From the NCBI GenBank assembly GCA_021648745.1, contig JAKISE010000066.1, positions 1 to 18,554 on the forward strand: a stretch of DNA of 18,554 nucleotides, in the 5' to 3' direction. A program made the position numbers and the translations under genes. The stretch comes from Cyclobacteriaceae bacterium (lineage in GTDB: Bacteria; Bacteroidota; Bacteroidia; Cytophagales; Cyclobacteriaceae). The notes below the pieces were generated by a model. That model saw only the letters and a program-made list of their open reading frames with translations, did not search any database and was not told the origin of the DNA. This document shows positions 7,837-14,016 of this stretch, piece by piece (positions within the stretch are counted from its first letter, which is position 1; the number at the start of each line of letters is the position of its first letter).

Positions 7837-8907
7837 TTAAAAAGCATACACTGCGGCAAAAGTTACTTGTGATGCATTTGTAGCTGAATTATTATCTTTA
7901 TTCATAAAGCCGAGATCACTTGAAGAGTCAAGCCTTATCTCTGGTATAAACGTAAAGCCTCCCACTTTAAAATTTGCAGTAATTGTGGTTGAAAACACAT
8001 CGCCAGAGGCCTGAGTTATTACACCCGATTCGTTCTTCCCTTCCTTTATTGTAAAGTATTCTGACCTTAGCCCTACCGAAAAAGCATCGCTAAGTGCATA
8101 CTGAGGATATAAAGCTATTCCATTATAGCCACCTTCAATGCTATTTGCATAAGTGTAATCAGCTGCATTAAGCCCAAGGTAAAAGGCATCTGTCATTTGA
8201 TAACCCGTAGTTAAATCAAGGATAGTTCCAGAATTTGGACCCATTACGAAATTTAGATACACATCCCAACCTTTAGTTGGCGAAGCAAATATTTGTGCTC
8301 CAACATCACTCATCCCATCGGTATCGGTGTAAATATTCCAATCATTAAACAAGCCAATCATCACTGCAAATCGATCAGAAAATGAGTAATCTGCCTTAAT
8401 ACCTGCATTTTGAAATGGGCCGTTTGTGAATAAATATGAGGTTGAGTAATTAAAATTACCGGCTGGTGAAATTACCTCATAGCCTACAAAAGTTCCCATG
8501 TAACCGGCTGTTAAAGAGAGTTTTTCTGTAAAGTTATACGATATATACAAATTTTGAATTCCTACCATAGGACCCTCTCCATCACCATCTGGATCAAAAA
8601 CCGGAATCGATTTAAAACTTCGAGGACCAAAAGAAAATTCGGCCATAAAACTCACGTTCTTAAACGATTTTGCTAAGACTACATCTAACATACCTATAGA
8701 GAGTGAATTTCGATTATCTGCAAAGGACGTAGGGATATTATCCTTACCAGAAAAATCATAGGTATAATATACATCCGCAGAACCAGTAATTTCCAATGGA
8801 CTAGTTTCTTTTTCATTTTGCGCTAATAAGGTTAGCGGCAGTGCAAAAATTGTTGCTGCAACAATTAATAAACACTTGTTCTTGATTACATTTGTTTTGT
8901 GCTTCAT
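7837..8907 (-). CDS. Outer-membrane porin-like beta-barrel protein (OmpL-like BBP2 type) next to amt
   Basis: The product has 356 residues. A signal peptide (about 1-29, ending LTLLAQ) is followed by an array of alternating polar and aromatic beta-strands and a C-terminal strand ending VTFAAVYAF, with terminal Phe as expected for outer-membrane barrels. Segments such as ITGSADVYYTYDFSG, NLYISYNFTEKLSLTAGYMG and KADYSFSDRFAVMIGLFNDW recall the putative beta-barrel porin-2 family. It lies 77 bases after amt on the same strand, an arrangement I know from other Bacteroidota, so it probably lets ammonium or another small nitrogen compound cross the outer membrane to feed Amt. The gap between them holds a stable hairpin (8938-8975) and no clear promoter, suggesting cotranscription. 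The substrate is inferred from context. Confidence 0.85.
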   Translation of the reverse strand: MKHKTNVIKNKCLLIVAATIFALPLTLLAQNEKETSPLEITGSADVYYTYDFSGKDNIPTSFADNRNSLSIGMLDVVLAKSFKNVSFMAEFSFGPRSFKSIPVFDPDGDGEGPMVGIQNLYISYNFTEKLSLTAGYMGTFVGYEVISPAGNFNYSTSYLFTNGPFQNAGIKADYSFSDRFAVMIGLFNDWNIYTDTDGMSDVGAQIFASPTKGWDVYLNFVMGPNSGTILDLTTGYQMTDAFYLGLNAADYTYANSIEGGYNGIALYPQYALSDAFSVGLRSEYFTIKEGKNESGVITQASGDVFSTTITANFKVGGFTFIPEIRLDSSSDLGFMNKDNNSATNASQVTFAAVYAF

Positions 8908-8937
8908 AAGTTTGATTTTTTCAGATTTGTGAATTAA

Positions 8938-8975
8938 GCCCTGCTTCTACATGTTTGCCGACATGTGAAGCAGGC
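8938..8975. other. Intercistronic hairpin between amt and the porin-like gene
   Basis: GCCCTGCTTC (8938-8947) pairs with GAAGCAGGC (8967-8975) with one bulged base, and inner ACATGT (49-54) pairs with ACATGT (61-66). A T-run follows on the plus strand (8977-8982), but on the minus strand, the direction of transcription here, there is no good U-run after the stem. It is therefore more likely an RNA stability or processing element, or a leaky attenuator lowering porin expression relative to amt, than a full terminator of amt. Confidence 0.6.
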
Positions 8976-8984
8976 ATTTTTTGT

Positions 8985-10310
8985 TTAATCATCGTAAATT
9001 ATAGTATAGCCTCTAATTCCATGCTCGTGGCTATCCAATCCTTCAGCCTCGTGTTGCTCAGATACCCTAATACCAATCGTCTTTTTTAGTGCAAAAAAGA
9101 TAATAAATGCTACTGGAAAAGAAACAGCTCCATAAGCCAATACGCCATAAAATTGATTTAGTAAAGTGTGCTCAGGATTGATTGAAAATAGACCAACTGC
9201 AAGGGTTCCCCAGATACCACCAGTTAAATGAACAGATACAGCACCTACAACATCGTCTAAGTGGAGTTTATCTAATAATATTGCCGAAAACACTACCAAC
9301 ACACCTGCCACTGCCCCAATAAGTAAGGCTGCATTAATAGAAACTACATCTGCACCGGCAGTTATACCAACTAGCCCGGCTAGTATTCCATTTAGTACCA
9401 TACCAAAGTCCATTCTTTTAAATACTAGGTAGGCTGTGAAGAAACCTAGCAATCCTCCTGTACAAGCAGCCAAGCTTGTGGTAACTAGTACATAAGAAAC
9501 AGCATCTGGGTCACCAGATAGCACAGAGCCACCATTAAACCCAAACCAACCTAACCAAAGTAAAAACACACCAATTACGGCCAATGGAATAGATGCACCA
9601 GGTTTATCGATCACTTTACCATTTACATATTTACCTAACCGAGGGCCGATTACAATAATACCTGCAAGTGCTCCCCAGCCCCCTACAGAGTGAACCAGCG
9701 TGGAGCCAGCAAAGTCATAAAATCCGAGGGTGTCTAACCAGCCTCCGCCCCACTTCCAGCTACCTAAAAATGGGTAAACTAACCCTACATAAATGAGGGT
9801 AAAAATCATATAGCCTGATATTTTTACACGTTCAGCAATAGCCCCTGAAACAATGGTAGCTGCAGTTGCCGCAAACATGGCTTGAAACAAAAAGTCTGTC
9901 CAATAAGTATACCCTCCGCCTGCATAATTAATAGAGGCTCCACTCATAATAGGGTCGTATCCAATACCGAAGCCAGAAAAGCCCAAAAACCCTTCAATAA
10001 AATTAAAGTCACCCGGGTACATTAAGTTAAACCCAACGAAACAATAGGTAAGCAAGCCAATAATTGGTGTAATTGTATTTTTAAATAAGATGTTAACGGT
10101 GTTTTTAGATTGACCAAAACCGGCCTCTACCCCAGCAAAGCCTAAATGCATAATAAAAACAAGAGCAGTGGCAAGCATCATCCAAACATTATTGGCCGTA
10201 AAAAGTGCCTGTGCACTAGACGCTGTCACATCTGCAATGGTTGCTGTAACCTCTGGTTGCTGAACTAAAGAAACCACATCTTCAGCCATGTTTACTAAGT
10301 TTTCTGTCAT
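8985..10310 (-). CDS. amt: Ammonium transporter Amt
   Basis: The product has 441 residues, a full-length Amt with about eleven membrane helices. The family signature is visible in DFAGSTLVHSVGGWGALAG, which carries the first pore histidine; the second is in VSVHLTGGIWGTLAVG. The periplasmic gate region FQAMFAATAATIVSGAIAER and the WGGGWL segment are conserved. The C-terminal cytoplasmic tail (RVSEQHEAEGLDSHEHG) has the usual form that interacts with PII proteins, although no glnB/glnK gene is present in this window. The protein moves ammonium into the cytoplasm across the inner membrane. An extra hydrophilic stretch of some 35 residues precedes the first helix. A long upstream region (10311-10867) with inverted repeats may hold its control sites; I found no consensus promoter close to the start. 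The porin-like gene follows. Confidence 0.97.
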   Translation of the reverse strand: MTENLVNMAEDVVSLVQQPEVTATIADVTASSAQALFTANNVWMMLATALVFIMHLGFAGVEAGFGQSKNTVNILFKNTITPIIGLLTYCFVGFNLMYPGDFNFIEGFLGFSGFGIGYDPIMSGASINYAGGGYTYWTDFLFQAMFAATAATIVSGAIAERVKISGYMIFTLIYVGLVYPFLGSWKWGGGWLDTLGFYDFAGSTLVHSVGGWGALAGIIVIGPRLGKYVNGKVIDKPGASIPLAVIGVFLLWLGWFGFNGGSVLSGDPDAVSYVLVTTSLAACTGGLLGFFTAYLVFKRMDFGMVLNGILAGLVGITAGADVVSINAALLIGAVAGVLVVFSAILLDKLHLDDVVGAVSVHLTGGIWGTLAVGLFSINPEHTLLNQFYGVLAYGAVSFPVAFIIFFALKKTIGIRVSEQHEAEGLDSHEHGIRGYTIIYDD

Positions 10311-10453
10311 AATAGTAATTGTTATTAATTAGGTTAATGTATAAGCCCTTTTTGTTAAATTAAATTTTGCAAGAAGCTGTTTTTTAATTATCAGGGTGAA
10401 ATTTCGATCCATTTTTTAGAAATACTGTTAAATAAATACGGTCGAAGGTATTT

Positions 10454-10613
10454 TTTTACCCTATCGAGTTGCTAAAGTATACAATATTTTATTATTAGTG
10501 CATTTTTTAGCCGCCTATTTGTTTTTTTTGCTCAATTATTCTTTTGCAGGGTTATATTTTACCCTATATTAAATTTTTTGTATGCTTTTTCAATTTTATT
10601 GGGTAAAATATAA
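10454..10613. promoter_or_regulatory. Repeated palindromic motif upstream of amt, possible operators
   Basis: TTTTACCCTAT occurs at 10454-10464 and again at 10557-10567. The second copy is part of a perfect 13-bp inverted repeat, TTATATTTTACCC (10552-10564) with GGGTAAAATATAA (10601-10613). These sites are 144 to 303 bases upstream of amt. Repeated spaced motifs of this kind often bind a regulator, and nitrogen control would be a reasonable guess, but no factor can be named. The 36-base spacer is very AT-rich, so an extended hairpin is also possible. In the remaining part of 10311-10550 I see only AT-rich sequence without recognisable sites. Confidence 0.4.
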
Positions 10614-10621
10614 ACACCTAA

Positions 10622-10637
10622 GCCCGAACTCAGGTTC
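10622..10637. repeat. Partial terminal-repeat core related to the 13651 element
   Basis: The bases CCCGAACTCAGGTTC share CGAACTCAGGTT, 12 of 12, with the right terminal repeat at 13903-13914. A further 11-base match to that element (AGTTTCGCTA here, the complement of the TAGCGAAACT found at 13793-13802) follows within 35 bases. This suggests a degenerate or related element end, adjacent to the hairpin repeat at 10675. Confidence 0.4.
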
Positions 10638-10674
10638 AGAGCAATGAAAAGCAAGTTTCGCTACCTCCTAGAGT

Positions 10675-10845
10675 TTAACCCGAAATATGCAATAGAATTT
10701 CTATTAGGCCTTTAACTCACTTCAAATCAGTCGCTTTGCTTTGTTTGTGTTCTCACCATAGCGGTGCTATGCTTTCGAATCCAAACTGCCTGATTTATTG
10801 TGACTTAAAGCCTCATCACGAACCCTATCGCATAATTCGGGTTAA
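10675..10845. repeat. Long imperfect hairpin repeat, about 171 bp
   Basis: The stretch folds back on itself for nearly its whole length. The outer ends TTAACCCGAA (10675-10684) and TTCGGGTTAA (10836-10845) are perfect complements and extend to TATGCAATAG against CTATCGCATA. Next inward, AGGCCTTTAACTCAC pairs with GTGACTTAAAGCCT with small mismatches, then AAATCAG with CTGATTT, and at the tip CATAGC (10757-10762) with GCTATG (10766-10771) around a GGT loop. It has no coding potential. Its shape is that of a miniature inverted-repeat element or a structured RNA gene. It ends 22 bases before the start of the iron-sulfur protein gene and may influence its expression. Confidence 0.65.
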
Positions 10846-10867
10846 AAAAAATGTAACTTAGCAGGAT

Positions 10868-11290
10868 ATGACAGCCAAAAAGACCAAAGAATATTCGAAT
10901 AAAGAATTAACCATTGTTTGGGAACCAGAAATATGTTCACACTCTGAGGTGTGCATAAATTGCTTACCTGAAGTGTATAACCCATATGGAAAACCATGGA
11001 TAACAATTGAGAATGCCACAACTGAACAACTCAAAGACCAAATAGGTAAATGCCCTTCAGGCGCCTTAAGTTATTATATGAAGGCTGAAACTAGCACAAC
11101 CACAAAAACTAACACCGAAATTAACATAATGCCTAATGGACCAATCGTGGTTTCCGGAAACATTAGGGTATTAGGTTCGGATGGCAACTCAGAAACAAAA
11201 ACTAACAAAACAGCTTTTTGCAGGTGCGGAGCTTCTAGTAATAAGCCTTACTGCGATGGCAGCCATGCTAAAATAGGGTTCGAAGGCTAG
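10868..11290 (+). CDS. Two-domain iron-sulfur protein: divergent 4Fe-4S domain plus CDGSH domain
   Basis: The product has 140 residues and two metal-binding halves. Residues about 11-72 match the divergent mono-cluster ferredoxin family (Fer4_19): TIVWEPEICSHSEVCINCLP, then GKCPSGALSYY, giving Cys residues for a 4Fe-4S cluster. Residues about 80-140 form a CDGSH-type domain: PNGPIVVSGNIRVLG followed by FCRCGASSNKPYCDGSHAKI, with the 3-Cys-1-His ligands of a labile 2Fe-2S cluster. Such proteins are small cytoplasmic electron carriers or cluster-transfer proteins; the partner is unknown. The ATG at 10868 is preceded by a weak AGGA-type site. The gene stands alone on the plus strand and its stop codon overlaps that of the convergent DUF5777 gene at a CTAG shared by both (11287-11290). 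Confidence 0.92.
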   Translation: MTAKKTKEYSNKELTIVWEPEICSHSEVCINCLPEVYNPYGKPWITIENATTEQLKDQIGKCPSGALSYYMKAETSTTTKTNTEINIMPNGPIVVSGNIRVLGSDGNSETKTNKTAFCRCGASSNKPYCDGSHAKIGFEG

Positions 11291-12237
11291 GGAGTCTCTT
11301 CCCTCAATTTCCTTTTCTTACCAAGCTGAAAAGTTCGCGAAATATTGAATCCAAAGCGGATATCTCCATCCCAAAAATCATCAACTGTATCGGTTATAAA
11401 TCCTTTTTCGAAGGTAGTTCTTGAATTTGATATATGTAATTGAAATACGTGCCCTCCCGTTTCAAGGTCTACACCAAAACCAACAACATCGTAGGTTTCA
11501 ATAGATGCAATTGGGTTAAATCGGTAATAATACTCCCCAGTAAGTGCCACTCCTTTAGTTAATTTATATCTATAGGCCCCTCCTACATAAAGAATGCTAC
11601 TATTATCTGATGCCTGAGGTACAGTATTTAAATAAACCAAGCCTGGCATTAATTGAATAGTTAGCTTTGAATTGAATTTTCGAGAAAACATCAATTGGTT
11701 AACATATCCAAGTCGTTGAGCCGTTGAAAGGTCGGGTGCTATATCATTTGTGGGTAGCGCAATGCTGGTTAGAAATGTAATACTTACTGGCGAATTTTCT
11801 ACACCAGATTTCTGCTTGAGAAGTTTCCATTTTAAGAAAATATCATAGGTTTTTTCAAAACTGCTTCGCCCAATTCCTACATCAACTTCATCGGTGATCC
11901 CATACTCAAATCCAAGCCTCATGTTAGCTTGATCTAATCCAAAAAATTCTTGAATACCCCCATTTATAGGGCCGAACCTATGGTAGATTAAGAAATCTAA
12001 TTCCCCCTTACTTTTGGTTTTAGTCGAATGCCCATTAATAATATGAGTTCCTTTAAATGCTGCCACAGCATACTCAGTATCCTCATCCTCATCCTCATCC
12101 AGCATTTCTAATAAATCATTTTGTGCAAAAGATGGGATTGAGCAAAAAAAAATAAATAAAAACAGATTGCTTCTCCAGATAAATCGGGATCGTAAAGGCG
12201 GTAGATTAAAATTATTTTTCATCGATTTGATATTCAT
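11287..12237 (-). CDS. DUF5777-type outer-membrane beta-barrel protein
   Basis: The product has up to 316 residues. A basic N-terminus and hydrophobic stretch (FLFIFFCSIPSFAQ) form the signal peptide. The mature part begins with an acidic run, LEMLDEDEDEDTEYA, encoded by a CCTCAT hexamer repeat, then AAFKGTHIINGHSTKTKSKG and LDFLIYHRFGPINGG, which I associate with DUF5777. Alternating strands (LGFEYGITDEVDVGIGRSSF, YVGGAYRYKLTKGVALTGEY) suggest a barrel. ATG 12237 overlaps the end of the YceI gene by 26 bases; a second ATG at 12222 is also possible and leaves a more ordinary signal peptide. It is the last gene of a three-gene minus-strand operon with a heme-c-like lipoprotein and a YceI protein, so a role in envelope redox or lipid-soluble electron carriers is plausible but unproven. 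Confidence 0.85.
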   Translation of the reverse strand: MNIKSMKNNFNLPPLRSRFIWRSNLFLFIFFCSIPSFAQNDLLEMLDEDEDEDTEYAVAAFKGTHIINGHSTKTKSKGELDFLIYHRFGPINGGIQEFFGLDQANMRLGFEYGITDEVDVGIGRSSFEKTYDIFLKWKLLKQKSGVENSPVSITFLTSIALPTNDIAPDLSTAQRLGYVNQLMFSRKFNSKLTIQLMPGLVYLNTVPQASDNSSILYVGGAYRYKLTKGVALTGEYYYRFNPIASIETYDVVGFGVDLETGGHVFQLHISNSRTTFEKGFITDTVDDFWDGDIRFGFNISRTFQLGKKRKLREETP

Positions 12238-12748
12238 AATGAATGGTAACTTCTAAAACCTCAGCAATTTTTTGAAACATAATGGATGGAACCTTTATAC
12301 CAAAATCTTCGAGTCTAACCTTAAACTTAGCCAAAATAAAGAGTTTATTATCCCTAAATTCAACAAGGCCTGATACTTTCAATTCTTTAGATACACCATG
12401 AATAATAATAACACCTGTTGTAGTTGCTTTTTCGTTACTTCTTTTATTCTCCCAACTTTCAATCTGCCCTGTAAATGTTGCCTTAGGAAACTTCTCAGAT
12501 TCCATATATTTTTCATTAAAATGTTCTTGCATTAAAGCTTTATCAAATTCGAACGACTTGATAGGTATTGAAAAGGCGATATCGCCATTGGAAAGATCCA
12601 CTACACTTTTTCCTTTGTTAGAAATGGCAGAAATGTCTTCCAATACTGCATTTGAAAAAAAAGAAGTTTCACTTTTTATAGATATCAGTTTCTGCGCAAA
12701 CGACCATTGGCTGACACCTATCATTAAGAAAACCAATACCTTTTTCAT
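12212..12748 (-). CDS. YceI-family periplasmic lipocalin-like protein
   Basis: The product is 178 residues from the ATG at 12748, which lies 9 bases after the stop of the upstream gene; a TTG at 12757 would extend it by three residues but is less likely. A signal peptide (MKKVLVFLMIGVSQWSFAQ) is followed by a YceI-type barrel: NKGKSVVDLSNGDIAFSIPI, MQEHFNEKYMESEKFPKATF (the family's hallmark region), then GVIIIHGVSKELKVSGLVEF and a closing segment KVRLEDFGIKVPSIM. YceI proteins bind long polyisoprenoid chains such as quinones in the periplasm. Its position between a CX4CH lipoprotein and a DUF5777 barrel, in a tightly packed operon, fits a quinone-linked or redox role; this is inference from context. 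Confidence 0.93.
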   Translation of the reverse strand: MKKVLVFLMIGVSQWSFAQKLISIKSETSFFSNAVLEDISAISNKGKSVVDLSNGDIAFSIPIKSFEFDKALMQEHFNEKYMESEKFPKATFTGQIESWENKRSNEKATTTGVIIIHGVSKELKVSGLVEFRDNKLFILAKFKVRLEDFGIKVPSIMFQKIAEVLEVTIHYEYQIDEK

Positions 12749-12757
12749 TCGGAACAA

Positions 12758-13540
12758 TTAATTGTTTAAGGCACCATCATCAACCCAACAGGCAATTGCA
12801 TTTTTCTCAGCTTCGGTCAAAGAACCATTTCGTGGCATAAATCCACTTTGCGTAAATTCCCTAATTCTAGGTGTGTTTGCCTTAACCCCATCATAGGTTC
12901 TAAAATCGGGAGATTGGGAGCCATTATGGCAACCAGATATAGCACAATTAGTATTAATAAGTGGTCTTATGGTTGAAGAATAAGATACACCTGTTAAAAT
13001 AGTTTCTATTAGAGAGAATTCGCAACCAGTATCATCGATCACCACTACTTCATGCTCTCCGGCCGATAAGTTTGTAAATGTAGGGCTTAATTGAGTTATG
13101 ATTCCTAATGAATAGCTATAGGGAGATTGACCGTTTACAGGTTGAACTGTAATAGCTCCATTAGTTGTTTTGCAGCCTGAAGGTGTTAATGATGCAGTTG
13201 CCTGAAACCCTCCTTTAGATGCAACCGAAATAGACTTAGAAACTGAACATTTTACATTATCAGTTATTATTATGATATAATTACCAGCCTCCAGATTATC
13301 AATTGTGCTTTCTGTTTGCATTGTAGGGTCATCAATTGCATAGGTATAAGGAGGTTCGCCTCCCGAAGCGAAAATAACAATTTTTCCATTGTTTTGGCCA
13401 CAATCTGCATCAGTAGTGGTAGCTGTAAAGTCAAGTGTTGAAATAGAACAATCAACAGGAACAGGTTCATCTATCTTATTAGATGTACACGAAATAAAAC
13501 CGGCTAGCAAGCCAACCGAAATAACTTTTAATATTTTCAT
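12758..13540 (-). CDS. Lipoprotein with two SprB-type repeats and a C-terminal heme-c-like domain
   Basis: The product has 260 residues. A lipobox ends in Cys18 (GFISC). Two SprB-type repeats follow (about 31-108 and 115-182), each beginning near a Cys-Gly/Lys and an NG(K/A)I strand, containing a GGEPPYTYAI or GQSPYSYSLG core and closing with TDNVKC or DDTGC; the cysteine pairs are typical of these repeats. The last 70 residues look like a small c-type cytochrome: INTNCAISGCHNGS gives a CX4CH heme site (Cys199, Cys204, His205), and FMPRNGSLTEAEKNAIACWVDDGA gives the usual Met235 and terminal helix. It would be anchored in the outer membrane. It leads the operon with YceI and DUF5777 genes. 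Heme attachment by CX4CH is predicted, not certain. Confidence 0.88.
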   Translation of the reverse strand: MKILKVISVGLLAGFISCTSNKIDEPVPVDCSISTLDFTATTTDADCGQNNGKIVIFASGGEPPYTYAIDDPTMQTESTIDNLEAGNYIIIITDNVKCSVSKSISVASKGGFQATASLTPSGCKTTNGAITVQPVNGQSPYSYSLGIITQLSPTFTNLSAGEHEVVVIDDTGCEFSLIETILTGVSYSSTIRPLINTNCAISGCHNGSQSPDFRTYDGVKANTPRIREFTQSGFMPRNGSLTEAEKNAIACWVDDGALNN

Positions 13541-13607
13541 TTAATTAATTTTATCAAATACTAAGATGTTAATTAAAGCAAGTCTTAATAAAGTAACCAG
13601 GCAAAAT

Positions 13608-13635
13608 AAAAAAGCCACTCGGCTGAGTGACTTTT
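13608..13635 (-). terminator. Intrinsic terminator-like hairpin upstream of the lipoprotein gene
   Basis: AAAGCCACTC (13611-13620) pairs with GAGTGACTTT (13625-13634) with one mismatch around a four-base loop. On the minus strand the stem is followed by a run of six T and then ATTTT, a good terminator. It lies between the 13651-13914 element and the lipoprotein gene, about 380 bases downstream of the cold-shock gene, which already has its own terminator. Confidence 0.6.
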
Positions 13636-13650
13636 GTAGCCATACTTACT

Positions 13651-13681
13651 AACCTGAGTTCGACCTAAGGAATGCTATCAG
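13651..13681 (+). repeat. Left 31-bp terminal inverted repeat
   Basis: Exact complement of 13884-13914. It matches 29 of 31 bases of the end of the second copy at 18435-18465; the two differences lie in the inner GCTATCAG part, which reads ACTGTCAG there. Confidence 0.9.
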
Positions 13682-13883
13682 AAAATAAGATAGTGGGTGA
13701 GATTTTGGAGATAAAAAGTGAAGAAATAGTTGATTATTTCTAGATTTTTACCTCCAAAAGATTGCCTACTAGAAATTTTCCCTTTGGGCTTTAGCGAAAC
13801 TTCCCTAAACCGCCTCTAATTTCTTTGGATTAACCCGTTAGTCCGACAAAAATTAGTGTTGGTTATGAAACTTTCGCTTAAAG

Positions 13884-13914
13884 CTGATAGCATTCCTTAG
13901 GTCGAACTCAGGTT
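13884..13914 (-). repeat. Right 31-bp terminal inverted repeat
   Basis: Exact complement of 13651-13681. Its outer 12 bases, CGAACTCAGGTT, also occur at 10625-10636. Confidence 0.9.
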
Positions 13915-13957
13915 CATACCTCAGAATGCAAACCCAAAAGGCATAATGTAGCACAAG

Positions 13958-13999
13958 AAAAAGCCCCTACCAACTCGATGAGTTAGTAGAGGCTTTTTT
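13958..13999 (-). terminator. Terminator of the cold-shock gene (probably bidirectional)
   Basis: A strong stem, GCCCCTACCAACTC against GAGTTAGTAGAGGC with two mismatches and a GAT loop, is flanked by A5 on one side and T6 on the other. On the minus strand it lies 17 bases after the stop codon at 14017 and ends in a U-run, as for an intrinsic terminator. Confidence 0.85.
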
Positions 14000-14016
14000 G
14001 TGTAAAGTCTAAAAGA

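Larger units (their letters stand above)
13651..13914. mobile_element. Miniature inverted-repeat element, 264 bp, with internal hairpins
   Basis: Perfect 31-bp terminal inverted repeats, 13651-13681 and 13884-13914, start AACCTGAGTTCGACCTAAGG. Inside are two more imperfect hairpins: arm A (13691-13771, TAGTGGGTGAGATTTTGGAG against CTCCAAAAGATTGCCTACTA) and arm B (13788-13883, with GCTTTAGCGAAA against TTTCGCTTAAAGC and a tip GGATTAAC/GTTAGTCC). One strand can therefore fold into a three-way junction. There is no open reading frame of note, so any movement would depend on a transposase elsewhere. No convincing target-site duplication borders it (flanks TACT and CATA). A second copy begins at 18435. 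Whether it is a mobile element, a structured RNA gene or both is open. Confidence 0.8.

Noticed and set aside
10311..10450. Sigma-54 promoter before amt
   Set aside because: I looked for a TGGCAC/TTGC pair and found only TGGATCGAAATTTC, which lacks the essential bases.
12749..12757. TTG start for the YceI gene at 12757
   Set aside because: It would add three residues before a typical MKK signal peptide; the ATG at 12748 is 9 bases after the preceding stop and is more likely.
12558..12761. Plus-strand open frame over the YceI gene start
   Set aside because: Antisense to a clear YceI protein and lacking any recognisable feature.
13641..13924. Target-site duplication around the 13651 element
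   Set aside because: The flanks CATACTTACT and CATACCTCAG look alike, but the bases directly touching the element (TACT and CATA) do not match, so no duplication can be claimed.
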